DNA of 6,813 nt from CAUZRD01 sp963582255 (GTDB lineage: Bacteria > Pseudomonadota > Alphaproteobacteria > Rhizobiales > TMED25), in the NCBI GenBank assembly GCA_963582255.1, contig CAUZRD010000117.1, positions 1-6,813 of the forward strand, in the 5' to 3' direction. The notes beneath the pieces were generated by a model, which saw nothing but the letters and a program-made list of their open reading frames with translations, did no database searches and was not told the origin of the DNA. Of the stretch, positions 1 to 5,494 are shown piece by piece. Numbering within the stretch: the first letter of the stretch is position 1; every line of letters begins with the position of its first letter. Made by a program: the position numbers and the translations under genes.

Positions 1-89
1 GAGTAGCAGATAAAACTGACTTAAAAGCACATCGATGAAGTTTGCGGGTAGTAGCACATAGAAATCTTCGCGCGCTTTACAAGGTCCAG

Positions 90-956
90 TTAGTATGGCG
101 CTTCTTCGCCTTCAATGATTATACGATGCATCCGCCGGCGCTGACCGGCATAATCGTCGATAGCATTGTGTTGCGTGCAGCGATTGTCCCAAATTCCAAG
201 CGAGCCAGTTTTCCAGCGAATGCGGCAGGTAAATTCAGGTTGTGAGGCGTGATTTCGTAAGAACTGGATCAGTGGGGCTGTCTCGGCGGAAGTCATGCCG
301 CCTATTTCCTCTGTGTGACCGCTGACATATAGCGCTTTGCACCCGGTGTCGGGGTGAGTGCGCACGACAGGATGCAATGCGTTGACCTTCTCTTCACCAG
401 GATCTCTTCGCCGCATCTCACTTAGACCAGTAAATCCAGCTAGTTTTTTTGCTCCGAGATTAAGACCTTTGCTACTATCAAGGATTTTTTTCATGCCATC
501 TGAAAGAGTTTCATACGCGCGGTACATGTTGCTGTATTCAGTATCTCCGCCTGCCAGTGGAACCTCAAATGCATACAACATGGTTGCTTTTGGTGGAATG
601 GTGGAAAAAATACCATCGGTGTGCCAGTCGTTACCAAAGGCGTAGGTATCCCTCTCAGTTTTCAAAACCTCGAGGACTTCGGGATGTGTAGCTAGTCCCT
701 CCATATAGGGATATATCGCGATTTTTCCCCAGCGTTTGCCAAAAGAAACATACTGCTCTGTCGAAAGATTTTGATCTCGAAATATAATCACTTGAAATTC
801 GACAAAGGCACGGTAAATTTCGCTAAATACATCAGCGTCAATGCAAGATAAGTCGGTGCCATGGATTTCGGCGCCAAGGCATCCCGCAATAGGACGAACA
901 TCAATAAGACGGTAGTCGGTGCCAATCGAGTTTATAGCCAATGTTTCCACCCCCAT
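90..956 (-). CDS. TauD/TfdA family Fe(II)/2-oxoglutarate-dependent dioxygenase
   Basis: This is a complete 288-residue cytosolic protein of the TauD/TfdA family. Family members use non-haem Fe(II), O2 and 2-oxoglutarate to hydroxylate small substrates such as taurine, aryloxyacetates or other sulfonates and acids. The iron-binding facial triad is visible: H112 and D114 in WHTDG, and H263 in QHNA. R274 and R278 in the GQRRRMHRI segment sit 11 and 15 residues after that histidine, as expected for the 2-oxoglutarate and substrate carboxylate or sulfonate arginines. The HPVVRTHPDTG segment (195-205) and PLAGGDTEYSNMY (133-145) are also typical. Length matches the family. The ATG at 956 has no strong Shine-Dalgarno but is the only start that keeps the conserved N-terminal strand. 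Substrate cannot be assigned: no sulfonate transporter or sulfur gene lies beside it, and the IS fragment just upstream suggests a rearranged junction. The family call is sure; a strict TauD (taurine) assignment is not. Confidence 0.9.
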   Translation of the reverse strand: MGVETLAINSIGTDYRLIDVRPIAGCLGAEIHGTDLSCIDADVFSEIYRAFVEFQVIIFRDQNLSTEQYVSFGKRWGKIAIYPYMEGLATHPEVLEVLKTERDTYAFGNDWHTDGIFSTIPPKATMLYAFEVPLAGGDTEYSNMYRAYETLSDGMKKILDSSKGLNLGAKKLAGFTGLSEMRRRDPGEEKVNALHPVVRTHPDTGCKALYVSGHTEEIGGMTSAETAPLIQFLRNHASQPEFTCRIRWKTGSLGIWDNRCTQHNAIDDYAGQRRRMHRIIIEGEEAPY

Positions 957-1007
957 TTGACCGGAATCATTAAGTTTCTTCTATTATTTCTATGCATTTG
1001 ATAACAT

Positions 1008-1035
1008 AATTTAGTTTTCCAGTCTTGCGGGTCAA
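1008..1035 (-). promoter_or_regulatory. Possible sigma-70-type promoter of the dioxygenase gene
   Basis: On the minus strand TTGACC (1030-1035) is followed after 16 bases by TAAATT (1008-1013), matching the -35 box at 5 of 6 positions and the -10 box at 4 of 6. It lies about 50 bases upstream of the dioxygenase ATG, with no other gene start between. This is inferred from sequence match only. Confidence 0.3.
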
Positions 1036-1054
1036 AGAATCTAATAGCTCCTTT

Positions 1055-1150
1055 TTATGCTGCCTGGTCTCCAACCACTACGCTCCAGACACGCACCGCT
1101 TCAGTAGTTAACTCTCGGCCGTTGTTGGAATGAATGTGGGTGAAAAAAGT
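1055..1150 (-). pseudogene. Remnant of an IS3-type transposase integrase core (OrfB)
   Basis: Read on the minus strand from 1150, with codons ending at a TAA at 1055-1057, the sequence gives THIHSNNGRELTTEA followed by VRVWSVVVGD. This resembles the stretch around the second catalytic aspartate of IS3-family OrfB (rve, DDE) transposases, commonly of the form HIRSDNGPEF-TAEAVRAW-xxxxG. The catalytic aspartate is replaced by asparagine (SNNG instead of SDNG). The reading frame has a stop (TAG, 1151-1153) immediately upstream and TAA soon after, so about 30 codons survive. I see no terminal inverted repeats or further domains, so only a scar is left. The match is short but residue spacing is good. 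It cannot encode a working transposase. Confidence 0.55.
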
Positions 1151-1155
1151 CTAGC

Positions 1156-1800
1156 CTAAAATGGATTCCATGTTGGCTCCGATGTAAAGCGCAAATACCC
1201 AAGATTAACTCCAATGCGAAGGCCAATTCCGGATCGGATAATCGCAAGAATGACAGGACTTTGATCGGACTTATGGAAACTCACACCAATGCCGCCAGCC
1301 ACATAGGCAAGTCCGCTAGGTCCGGAAAAGGCATCGAACATCTGTTGCTGATTATCAATGTTGTATACAAGGATCATCAGCTGTGAGCCATCGGCACCAA
1401 TATCGAAGCCGAGAGAAGGGCCTTGCCAGAAAACTTTGGAAAAGTCGCCGTCTTTAAACCGTAGCTCACCTTCGCCGTAGCGAAGGCCGCCAATTAATGC
1501 CCCACCAATCTCTTCTCCAACGACATAAGCGTTGGGCTGGCCCTGCGAGGAAAATGCGTATTCGATCGCCGAGGCTAAATTGGTTGAGGCACGTCCGAAA
1601 AAATTGCGCCCTTGATCTAATATTTCTTGGTATTTGAATGCCTCGCCCATTTCCACTGGTGTTGTAGGAGGAGCCATATCGGGTTGTTGAGAATAGGCTG
1701 GGCCATGATGGAGTAATGGCCAAGTGATGGCGCTTAGGCTACCGGCAGCGGCAGTTCGGAGCAGCGTACGCCGTGAAACAACTGTTTTTTTGGAGGGCAT
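1156..1800 (-). CDS. eipA: EipA-like DUF1134 periplasmic envelope protein with Tat-type signal
   Basis: This is a protein of the DUF1134 family. The best-studied member is Brucella EipA, a soluble periplasmic small beta-barrel needed for envelope stress resistance and directly activated by CtrA. The start is taken at the ATG at 1800 (214 residues) because a GGAG lies 5 bases upstream; an in-frame GTG eight codons earlier lacks one. The N-terminus reads SRRTLLR at residues 9-15, then a short hydrophobic stretch and AYSQQ near 35-39. This looks like a twin-arginine export signal with cleavage near S37. The mature part carries the family hallmarks: EILDQGRNFFGRAS (59-72), GLRYGEGEL (105-113), WQGPSLGFDIGADGS (125-139), LVYN (144-147), GIGLRIGVNLGYL (191-203) and the terminal WNPF. 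It is complete and at the usual length. No TTAA-N7-TTAA CtrA box is visible upstream, so CtrA control here is untested inference. The symbol is used by homology. Confidence 0.88.
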   Translation of the reverse strand: MPSKKTVVSRRTLLRTAAAGSLSAITWPLLHHGPAYSQQPDMAPPTTPVEMGEAFKYQEILDQGRNFFGRASTNLASAIEYAFSSQGQPNAYVVGEEIGGALIGGLRYGEGELRFKDGDFSKVFWQGPSLGFDIGADGSQLMILVYNIDNQQQMFDAFSGPSGLAYVAGGIGVSFHKSDQSPVILAIIRSGIGLRIGVNLGYLRFTSEPTWNPF

Positions 1801-1805
1801 TTGGA

Positions 1806-1809
1806 CTCC
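1806..1809 (-). promoter_or_regulatory. Ribosome binding site fixing the eipA start
   Basis: GGAG on the minus strand, 5 bases before the ATG at 1800. It favours this start over the in-frame GTG at 1824. Confidence 0.7.
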
Positions 1810-1841
1810 GTTGTTACTTTTCACGCATGTTGTCGGTGAAT

Positions 1842-1861
1842 CAATACGAATAGAAGTATTG
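1842..1861. repeat. 6-bp inverted repeat upstream of eipA
   Basis: CAATAC (1842-1847) and GTATTG (1856-1861) form a perfect inverted repeat around 8 bases, about 40-60 bases upstream of the eipA ATG. A GANTC site (GAATC, 1838-1842) touches its edge. It could be an operator or chance; no regulator is identifiable. Confidence 0.3.
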
Positions 1862-1939
1862 TTACAATCATCGCATGGCTTTGTGGAGAAAGGATAAACA
1901 ATGGGCTAATGTTGCGCATCTTCCTTCCTGCACTCGGGT

Positions 1940-1985
1940 TGCACTTGAAGGATTGTTGGGGCTACACGATTCTCCACCAAGTGCA
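1940..1985. repeat. 8-bp inverted repeat just after cysQ
   Basis: TGCACTTG (1940-1947) and CAAGTGCA (1978-1985) are perfect inverted copies separated by 30 bases. The repeat starts 3 bases after the cysQ stop. The large loop and absence of a T-run argue against a classical terminator. A role in protecting or ending the cysQ transcript is possible but unproven. Confidence 0.35.
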
Positions 1986-1987
1986 GA

Positions 1988-2803
1988 TTAAGTGCCTGGT
2001 AACCTTGGACGGTCCCCTGCGCCCCAAGCTATAAAACCTGGATTAAGAAATTTATCGCGCTGCTTTCCATAGCAAAACTCTGACCCGTCTATTGTGCACA
2101 GATTTCCCCCCGCTGCACGCAATATGGCGTGCCCGGCGGCGATGTCCCATTCGCATGTTGGCCCAAATCGTGGATAAATATCTGCCTTTCCAGCGGCAAG
2201 GAGACAGAATTTTAAAGATGAGCCGGCCGAAATCGTTTCACCCACCCCAAGCTCTGAAAGATAAGATTTGGTCTGTTCATCACTGTGCGAACGGCTGGCG
2301 ATCGCAACCACATGATTAGAATTAGAAGGTCGAACTCGGATGGGTTTATCTGGGCCAGTCTTAGTTGCCACAAACGCTTCTCCCGGCGCGAAAGCATAAT
2401 AAGTTTGTGATAAAGCGGGTGCGACAACAACTCCGATTTGTGGTGTGTTTCCGACTATAAGAGCGATATTCACTGTGAATTCGTCATTTCGTTTGATGAA
2501 TTCGCGTGTGCCATCGAGCGGATCGACTAAGAAAAACACATCACCAATTTCTCCGCTTTCTCCTGCGGCATAGGCTTCCTCGGCAATTACATCAATATCA
2601 GGCTCAAGCTGCCTTAACCCATCTAATATCACTGTTTCGGCACGCTTGTCGGCTAATGTGACCGGCGAGGCATCGGCCTTCATTTTTACATCGAATTCAT
2701 TGGCATAGATTGCCATAATCTCATCTGCGGCATTAAGGGCAAGTTCAACTAGGATGTGAGCCAGCTGTTCGGGTTCGTGCCGTGTTATAGGAGTTGATGT
2801 CAT
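1988..2803 (-). CDS. cysQ: CysQ-type 3'(2'),5'-bisphosphate nucleotidase (inositol monophosphatase family)
   Basis: This is a complete 271-residue member of the metal-dependent, lithium-sensitive phosphatase superfamily. CysQ removes the 3'-phosphate from adenosine 3',5'-bisphosphate (PAP), the by-product of sulfate assimilation, giving AMP; some members also act on PAPS or inositol phosphates. The visible motifs are KADASPVTLADKRAE (42-56), the metal-binding E75-E76 in IAEEA, the signature DPLDGTREF (94-102) with D94, D97, G98 and T99, and the second signature EWDIAAGHAILRAAGG (218-233) with metal ligand D220. The TREF continuation after DPLDG and the SPVTLAD sequence favour CysQ over SuhB-type inositol monophosphatases. 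It is cytosolic, with no signal peptide. The ATG at 2803 has only a weak, distant purine tract upstream, and a perfect hairpin lies 18 bases upstream. It is divergent from chpT, with no sulfate assimilation gene in view. Confidence 0.9.
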   Translation of the reverse strand: MTSTPITRHEPEQLAHILVELALNAADEIMAIYANEFDVKMKADASPVTLADKRAETVILDGLRQLEPDIDVIAEEAYAAGESGEIGDVFFLVDPLDGTREFIKRNDEFTVNIALIVGNTPQIGVVVAPALSQTYYAFAPGEAFVATKTGPDKPIRVRPSNSNHVVAIASRSHSDEQTKSYLSELGVGETISAGSSLKFCLLAAGKADIYPRFGPTCEWDIAAGHAILRAAGGNLCTIDGSEFCYGKQRDKFLNPGFIAWGAGDRPRLPGT

Positions 2804-2820
2804 TGCGGGTTAGGGCCTTC

Positions 2821-2843
2821 AGAAATGCAAACGACGCATTTCT
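2821..2843. repeat. Perfect 8-bp inverted repeat in the cysQ-chpT divergent region
   Basis: AGAAATGC (2821-2828) and GCATTTCT (2836-2843) are exact inverted copies around a 7-base loop. The element ends 17 bases before the cysQ ATG and lies about 90 bases upstream of chpT, so it is either a hairpin in the cysQ leader or an operator between two divergent promoters. No T-run follows on either strand, so it is not a terminator. Confidence 0.5.
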
Positions 2844-2922
2844 ACACGCCAAGTAAAGGTATGTCGACGGGGCCCCCTTGGCTTCACACGCAGCCTTGTG
2901 TATCAGCTTTCCAAGCCAATGC

Positions 2923-2927
2923 AGGTG
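2923..2927 (+). promoter_or_regulatory. Ribosome binding site fixing the chpT start
   Basis: AGGTG 7 bases before the ATG at 2935. It supports that start rather than the in-frame TTG at 2878, whose extra 19 residues show no family similarity. Confidence 0.55.
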
Positions 2928-2934
2928 TGATTCT

Positions 2935-3582
2935 ATGTCTAAAAATGATCATCTCGACGAACTCGAACTTGCTGGGCAATTGTGCAGCAAAGTATGTCAT
3001 GACGTCATCAGTCCGATCGGTGCAATAATCAACGGTCTTGAAGTGCTTGATGACTATACCGACGAGGAAATGCGCTCTTTTGCGATGGATCTCATTCGTA
3101 AGAGTGCCGCGCGCGCTTCGGCTAGTGTATTGTTTGCTCGCCTAGCATTTGGTGCAGTCGGGTCGGCCGGCCTTGAACTCAGTCTGGCCGAAATTTATGA
3201 TGTGGCGGCCGGGTTCATTGTCAGTGATAAGGTAACTCTGGACTGGAAAGCTCCACTCGGTTCGGTGACTAAAGATGTGGGACGTCTGATATTAAATGTC
3301 ACACTTCTCACCCATAATATGATCCCCCGTGGGGGCGCTATTGCCGTGATCATTAGAGAACCGTTGGATAAGCTCAATATTTTATTTGAAGCGCGTGGAG
3401 CTGCTGCCCGTATACCTGAAGAATACGCCGCACTGATCTCAGGTGATGTGACGTTGTCGGATATTGATGCCCGGTCTATACAGCCCTATTTTACTGGTCT
3501 TTTGGCACGCAATGTGGGGGCTGAGCTATCTTTCTTGCCCAGCGAAGAATGTGTGGTTACCCAAATGCGGGTAGTATCCTGA
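2935..3582 (+). CDS. chpT: ChpT histidine phosphotransferase
   Basis: ChpT is the cytosolic histidine phosphotransferase that carries phosphate from the hybrid kinase CckA to CtrA and to CpdR, thereby controlling both CtrA activity and its proteolysis. From the ATG at 2935 the product is 215 residues, in the usual range. The phosphoacceptor is H22 in CSKVCHDVISPIGAIINGLE (17-36), close to the canonical HDLxSPxGAIxNGLE form of the family. An N-terminal helical hairpin (about 5-75) should form the dimeric four-helix bundle. The rest (about 85-215) matches a degenerate histidine-kinase catalytic domain: VGRLILNVTLLTHNMIPRGG (115-134) sits where the N-box helix would be, but there are no G1/G2 ATP-lid motifs, as expected since ChpT does not bind ATP. 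It diverges from cysQ and converges with its own partner ctrA 106 bases away. The cckA gene is not in the window. Confidence 0.9.
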   Translation: MSKNDHLDELELAGQLCSKVCHDVISPIGAIINGLEVLDDYTDEEMRSFAMDLIRKSAARASASVLFARLAFGAVGSAGLELSLAEIYDVAAGFIVSDKVTLDWKAPLGSVTKDVGRLILNVTLLTHNMIPRGGAIAVIIREPLDKLNILFEARGAAARIPEEYAALISGDVTLSDIDARSIQPYFTGLLARNVGAELSFLPSEECVVTQMRVVS

Positions 3583-3620
3583 GTGATGTGGATCAGAAAA
3601 ACTTTGGGTCATAAATTTGT

Positions 3621-3650
3621 TAAAAAAGGCCCCACGCTGAGCATGGGGCC
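3621..3650 (-). terminator. Rho-independent terminator of ctrA
   Basis: GGCCCCA (3628-3634) and TGGGGCC (3644-3650) form a perfect 7-bp G+C-rich stem with a 9-base loop. On the minus strand a run of six T follows the stem (3622-3627), 38 bases past the ctrA stop. On the plus strand no T-run follows, so it ends ctrA rather than chpT, although it may shield both convergent genes. Confidence 0.88.
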
Positions 3651-3688
3651 AATAGGTCATAATCAAATATATACGTAGATATTCTCGA

Positions 3689-4396
3689 TTACGCGGATTC
3701 GAGCATTTGCTCTTCGACCTCGTCAGGGTCTATCAAGACGTATCCGCGTCCCCAAACGGTCTCAATGTGGTGGTCCCCGCCAGTAGATGCGGCAAGCTTT
3801 TTGCGTAATTTACAGATGAAGACATCAATAATCTTAAGCTCAGGCTCATCCATCCCGCCATAGAGATGATTGAGAAACATCTCTTTGGTCAATGTTGTGC
3901 CCTTGCGCAATGATAGGAGCTCTAGCATCTGATACTCTTTTCCGGTCAGATGCACACGCTGTTTGTTGACCTCGACTGTTTTGGTGTCGAGATTAACTGC
4001 CAACTTTCCTGTATATATGACCGACTCCGAATGCCCTTTGGAGCGCCGCACCACAGCATGAATGCGAGCAACAAGCTCGTCCTTATGGAATGGCTTAGTC
4101 ATATAATCGTCGGCACCGAATCCGAGGCCCCGGACTTTATTTTCGGTGCCTGCCAGACCGGACAGAATAAGAATTGGGGTACCTATCTTTGCAACCCGCA
4201 AGGTCTTGAGAACCTCATAGCCACTCATATCCGGAAGATTTAGATCAAGTAGGATGATGTCGTAATCATACAGTTTTCCAAGATCTACACCCTCTTCGCC
4301 GAGATCTGTGGTGTATATGTTAAAACCTTCAGACTTAAGCATTAGTTCGATGCTTTGCGCCGTAGCGCTATCGTCTTCGATGAGAAGCACTCTCAT
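3689..4396 (-). CDS. ctrA: CtrA, master cell-cycle response regulator
   Basis: CtrA is the OmpR/PhoB-type regulator that, when phosphorylated, binds TTAA-N7-TTAA sites. It controls flagellar, division and DNA-methylation genes and in Caulobacter silences the origin. The ATG at 4396 gives 235 residues; it is preceded by AGAGGGG at 6 bases, while the 17-codon upstream extension is not CtrA-like. The receiver domain (1-120) has D8 and D9, phosphoacceptor D51 in LLDLNLPD, switch residue S79 and K101. The winged-helix domain (about 125-223) contains LTGKEYQMLELLSLRKGTTL (150-169) and GGMDEPELKIIDVFICKLRK (180-199), which I recall as virtually identical across alphaproteobacteria. The acidic tail ends in LESA; Caulobacter CtrA ends in AA, which matters for ClpXP turnover. 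ChpT, encoded downstream and convergent, is its phosphodonor. The upstream region has GANTC and TTAA motifs consistent with methylation and autoregulation. Confidence 0.97.
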   Translation of the reverse strand: MRVLLIEDDSATAQSIELMLKSEGFNIYTTDLGEEGVDLGKLYDYDIILLDLNLPDMSGYEVLKTLRVAKIGTPILILSGLAGTENKVRGLGFGADDYMTKPFHKDELVARIHAVVRRSKGHSESVIYTGKLAVNLDTKTVEVNKQRVHLTGKEYQMLELLSLRKGTTLTKEMFLNHLYGGMDEPELKIIDVFICKLRKKLAASTGGDHHIETVWGRGYVLIDPDEVEEQMLESA

Positions 4397-4402
4397 GCTT
4401 TT

Positions 4403-4409
4403 CCCCTCT
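4403..4409 (-). promoter_or_regulatory. Ribosome binding site fixing the ctrA start
   Basis: AGAGGGG on the minus strand, 6 bases before the ATG at 4396. It picks the MRVLLIEDD start over the upstream in-frame ATG at 4447. Confidence 0.75.
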
Positions 4410-4480
4410 TTTGCGGAACTTGCGTGAACCCGTTTGCGCATTTGCATTCAGACCGCTCATCCCACATCAGCTTTCAATAG

Positions 4481-4493
4481 AATCAAAACGTTA
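4481..4493 (+). promoter_or_regulatory. Candidate IHF binding site upstream of ctrA
   Basis: The bases AATCAAAACGTTA match the IHF core consensus WATCAA-N4-TTR at every defined position. It shares GAATC (4480-4484, a GANTC site) at its left edge and lies about 85 bases upstream of the ctrA ATG. IHF co-occurs with CtrA at several Caulobacter sites; binding here is not shown. Confidence 0.4.
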
Positions 4494-4500
4494 CTCAGAC

Positions 4501-4512
4501 TTAGTTAACTAA
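4501..4512. promoter_or_regulatory. 12-bp palindrome TTAGTTAACTAA upstream of ctrA
   Basis: This is a perfect palindrome containing GTTAAC. Its first nine bases recur at 4589-4597, 88 bases away. The TTAA core resembles a CtrA half-site but lacks a well-placed partner 7 bases away here. It could be an operator for CtrA autoregulation. Confidence 0.45.
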
Positions 4513-4562
4513 TACTGATCTGTAACGCGCCGGCAACTGTTGATCAGGTAGTTTCAGTATTA
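4510..4562. repeat. 9-bp inverted repeat with 35-base spacing upstream of ctrA
   Basis: TAATACTGA (4510-4518) and TCAGTATTA (4554-4562) are exact inverted copies. The arm centres are 44 bases apart, near four helical turns, and the left arm overlaps the TTAGTTAACTAA palindrome. A shorter nested pair, CTGATC (4515-4520) with GATCAG (4542-4547), competes for folding. It could be a paired operator or a leader structure. Confidence 0.4.
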
Positions 4563-4599
4563 TCACTCTGTTTGTGTATGGTTTACGGTTAGTTAACGT

Positions 4600-5484
4600 C
4601 GCCGGTCGAGATTCAAATAAATTTAGTTTTTGTGCATGGTGAGGGGGAGATTGCAGCGTAATAAATATTAATAATTCTATTAAATACCATTTTAAATCAA
4701 CTATTTATACGTCTGTCATCACGTGTAGATGGTGGCGGGGTCTGCCTTGGGGGAAGGGGTAAAATTATCTCTGGTAACCTTGGAAAAGAGGGCTGTCCAA
4801 AAACCATTATCTTGGGGTTTTTTGATGCAATAGCACTTCTACGCTGGCAGTCAGCCTATCTAACCATAACTTTAGCTGAATATTCTTATGATCTCGCATT
4901 GAAGTTTTGTATCTAATTGACACGCTTCCTTGGGTTTCATCGTTCGACGTGAGATCAGTCTGGCATATGGAGAACGATCTATCATCAGGGGGGATGCGCT
5001 CCGATCGTATAATAACTTCCATATCTACTAGTATGAGTGGAGCCTGGCAGTAATCGTGGGGGGTGGCTTCTTTGCCATGTTGGTTGAATGTGTAATCTCA
5101 ACGAACTGGTAGCCGATGTGCTGCGCGCTACATTGGATGGATGCATCATTGTGAACCGTGTGATTAATGACACGGACGTTCCCCGACAATCGATTAATTG
5201 GATACTGTGTCTTTAATGACGCTCAGTTGTGTCAATGTTGAACACCTCGGGTTAATTAAACTGGTATGAAAAATCATGGAAGTTTGAGAAGATATGGAGA
5301 AAATTATAAGGCTGGGCGCCTATCGCGAGGAATCAGATCCCAAAATCGACCGCGAAATTTAGCTTAATCCAGAGATACAAGCCTTTTAGATTAAAAAAAG
5401 ACAGAATTCATCTCTATCGGCGATGATTGTGAACAACTGGCCCGAATTGTTTTTCAGGCGAGACAGTATTCATACTTGAGGTGA
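4600..5484 (+). pseudogene. fliI: fliI pseudogene (flagellar type III export ATPase), 5'-truncated and frameshifted
   Basis: FliI is the ATPase that drives flagellar protein export. No intact frame exists, yet the motifs appear in order. NLVFVHGEGEI (4620-4652) corresponds to the Walker A GLFAGSGVGKS with the key lysine lost. VCLGGRGK then IISGNLGKEG (4740-4793) matches LIGERGRE-FIEDDLGPEG. ALLRWQSAYLTITLAEY (4833-4883) matches ALMRRQAAYLTxxLAEY, and LTRF (4917-4928) is what is left of DSVTRF. RREISLAYGE (4945-4974) matches QREIGLAAGE. GGFFAMLVE (5062-5088) and LNELVADVLRATLDG (5097-5141) match GLFTVLVE and NEPVADAVRGILDG. EDMEKIIRLGAYREESDPKI (5288-5347) and SIGDDCEQLARI (5413-5448) form the C-terminus. 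Codon phase changes at least four times, with stops at 4914, 5029, 5214, 5360 and 5387. About 880 bases would cover FliI residues from roughly 150 onward; the N-terminal barrel is missing. It directly precedes fliJ, the usual order. Confidence 0.92.
4660..4710. repeat. A+T-rich block with three TTAA motifs 12 bases apart
   Basis: TTAA occurs at 4668, 4680 and 4692 inside an A+T-rich stretch. The units look like degraded 12-base copies (TATTAATAATTC, TATTAAATACCA, TTTTAAATCAAC). It lies where the fliI remnant is roughly 30 bases longer than an intact gene would be between Walker A and the GERG motif, so it may be an expansion within the dead gene. TTAA spacing of 8, not 7, does not fit a CtrA box. 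Confidence 0.3.
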
Positions 5485-5494
5485 GACAAGGCGA

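Larger units (their letters stand above)
4397..4599 (-). promoter_or_regulatory. ctrA 5' regulatory region
   Basis: This 200-base stretch has no gene and reads as the control region of ctrA. It contains a GANTC methylation site (4480-4484; another is at 4610-4614), a 12-bp palindrome with GTTAAC (4501-4512), and a second copy of the same TTAGTTAAC at 4589-4597. TTTA-N7-TTAA (4582-4596) differs by one base from the CtrA consensus. There is also an exact IHF-consensus match and a long-spaced inverted repeat, listed separately. In Caulobacter, ctrA is controlled by GANTC methylation and by CtrA itself; the same logic here is inference. The promoter boxes themselves are not clear. The segment beyond about 4575 may overlap the edge of the fliI remnant, which weakens the reading of the 4582-4597 motif. 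Confidence 0.6.

Noticed and set aside
42..245. Plus-strand frame of 67 codons at the left edge
   Set aside because: Most of it is antisense to the conserved C-terminus of the dioxygenase; no recognisable protein. Positions 1-89 otherwise show nothing I can name.
1876..1884. DnaA-box-like TGTGGAGAA upstream of eipA
   Set aside because: It differs from the reverse consensus TGTGNATAA at one position, is single, and there is no origin context.
2878..2934. Longer ChpT from the TTG at 2878
   Set aside because: The ATG at 2935 has a Shine-Dalgarno and the extra 19 residues lack family similarity.
4397..4447. 17-codon N-terminal extension of CtrA
   Set aside because: The extension does not look like CtrA, and AGAGGGG lies 6 bases before the internal ATG that gives the canonical MRVLLIEDD start.
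4807..5173. Two minus-strand open frames of 71 and 62 codons in the ctrA-fliJ gap
   Set aside because: They lie antisense to the fliI remnant, overlap each other and resemble no family I recognise; the plus-strand homology explains the DNA.
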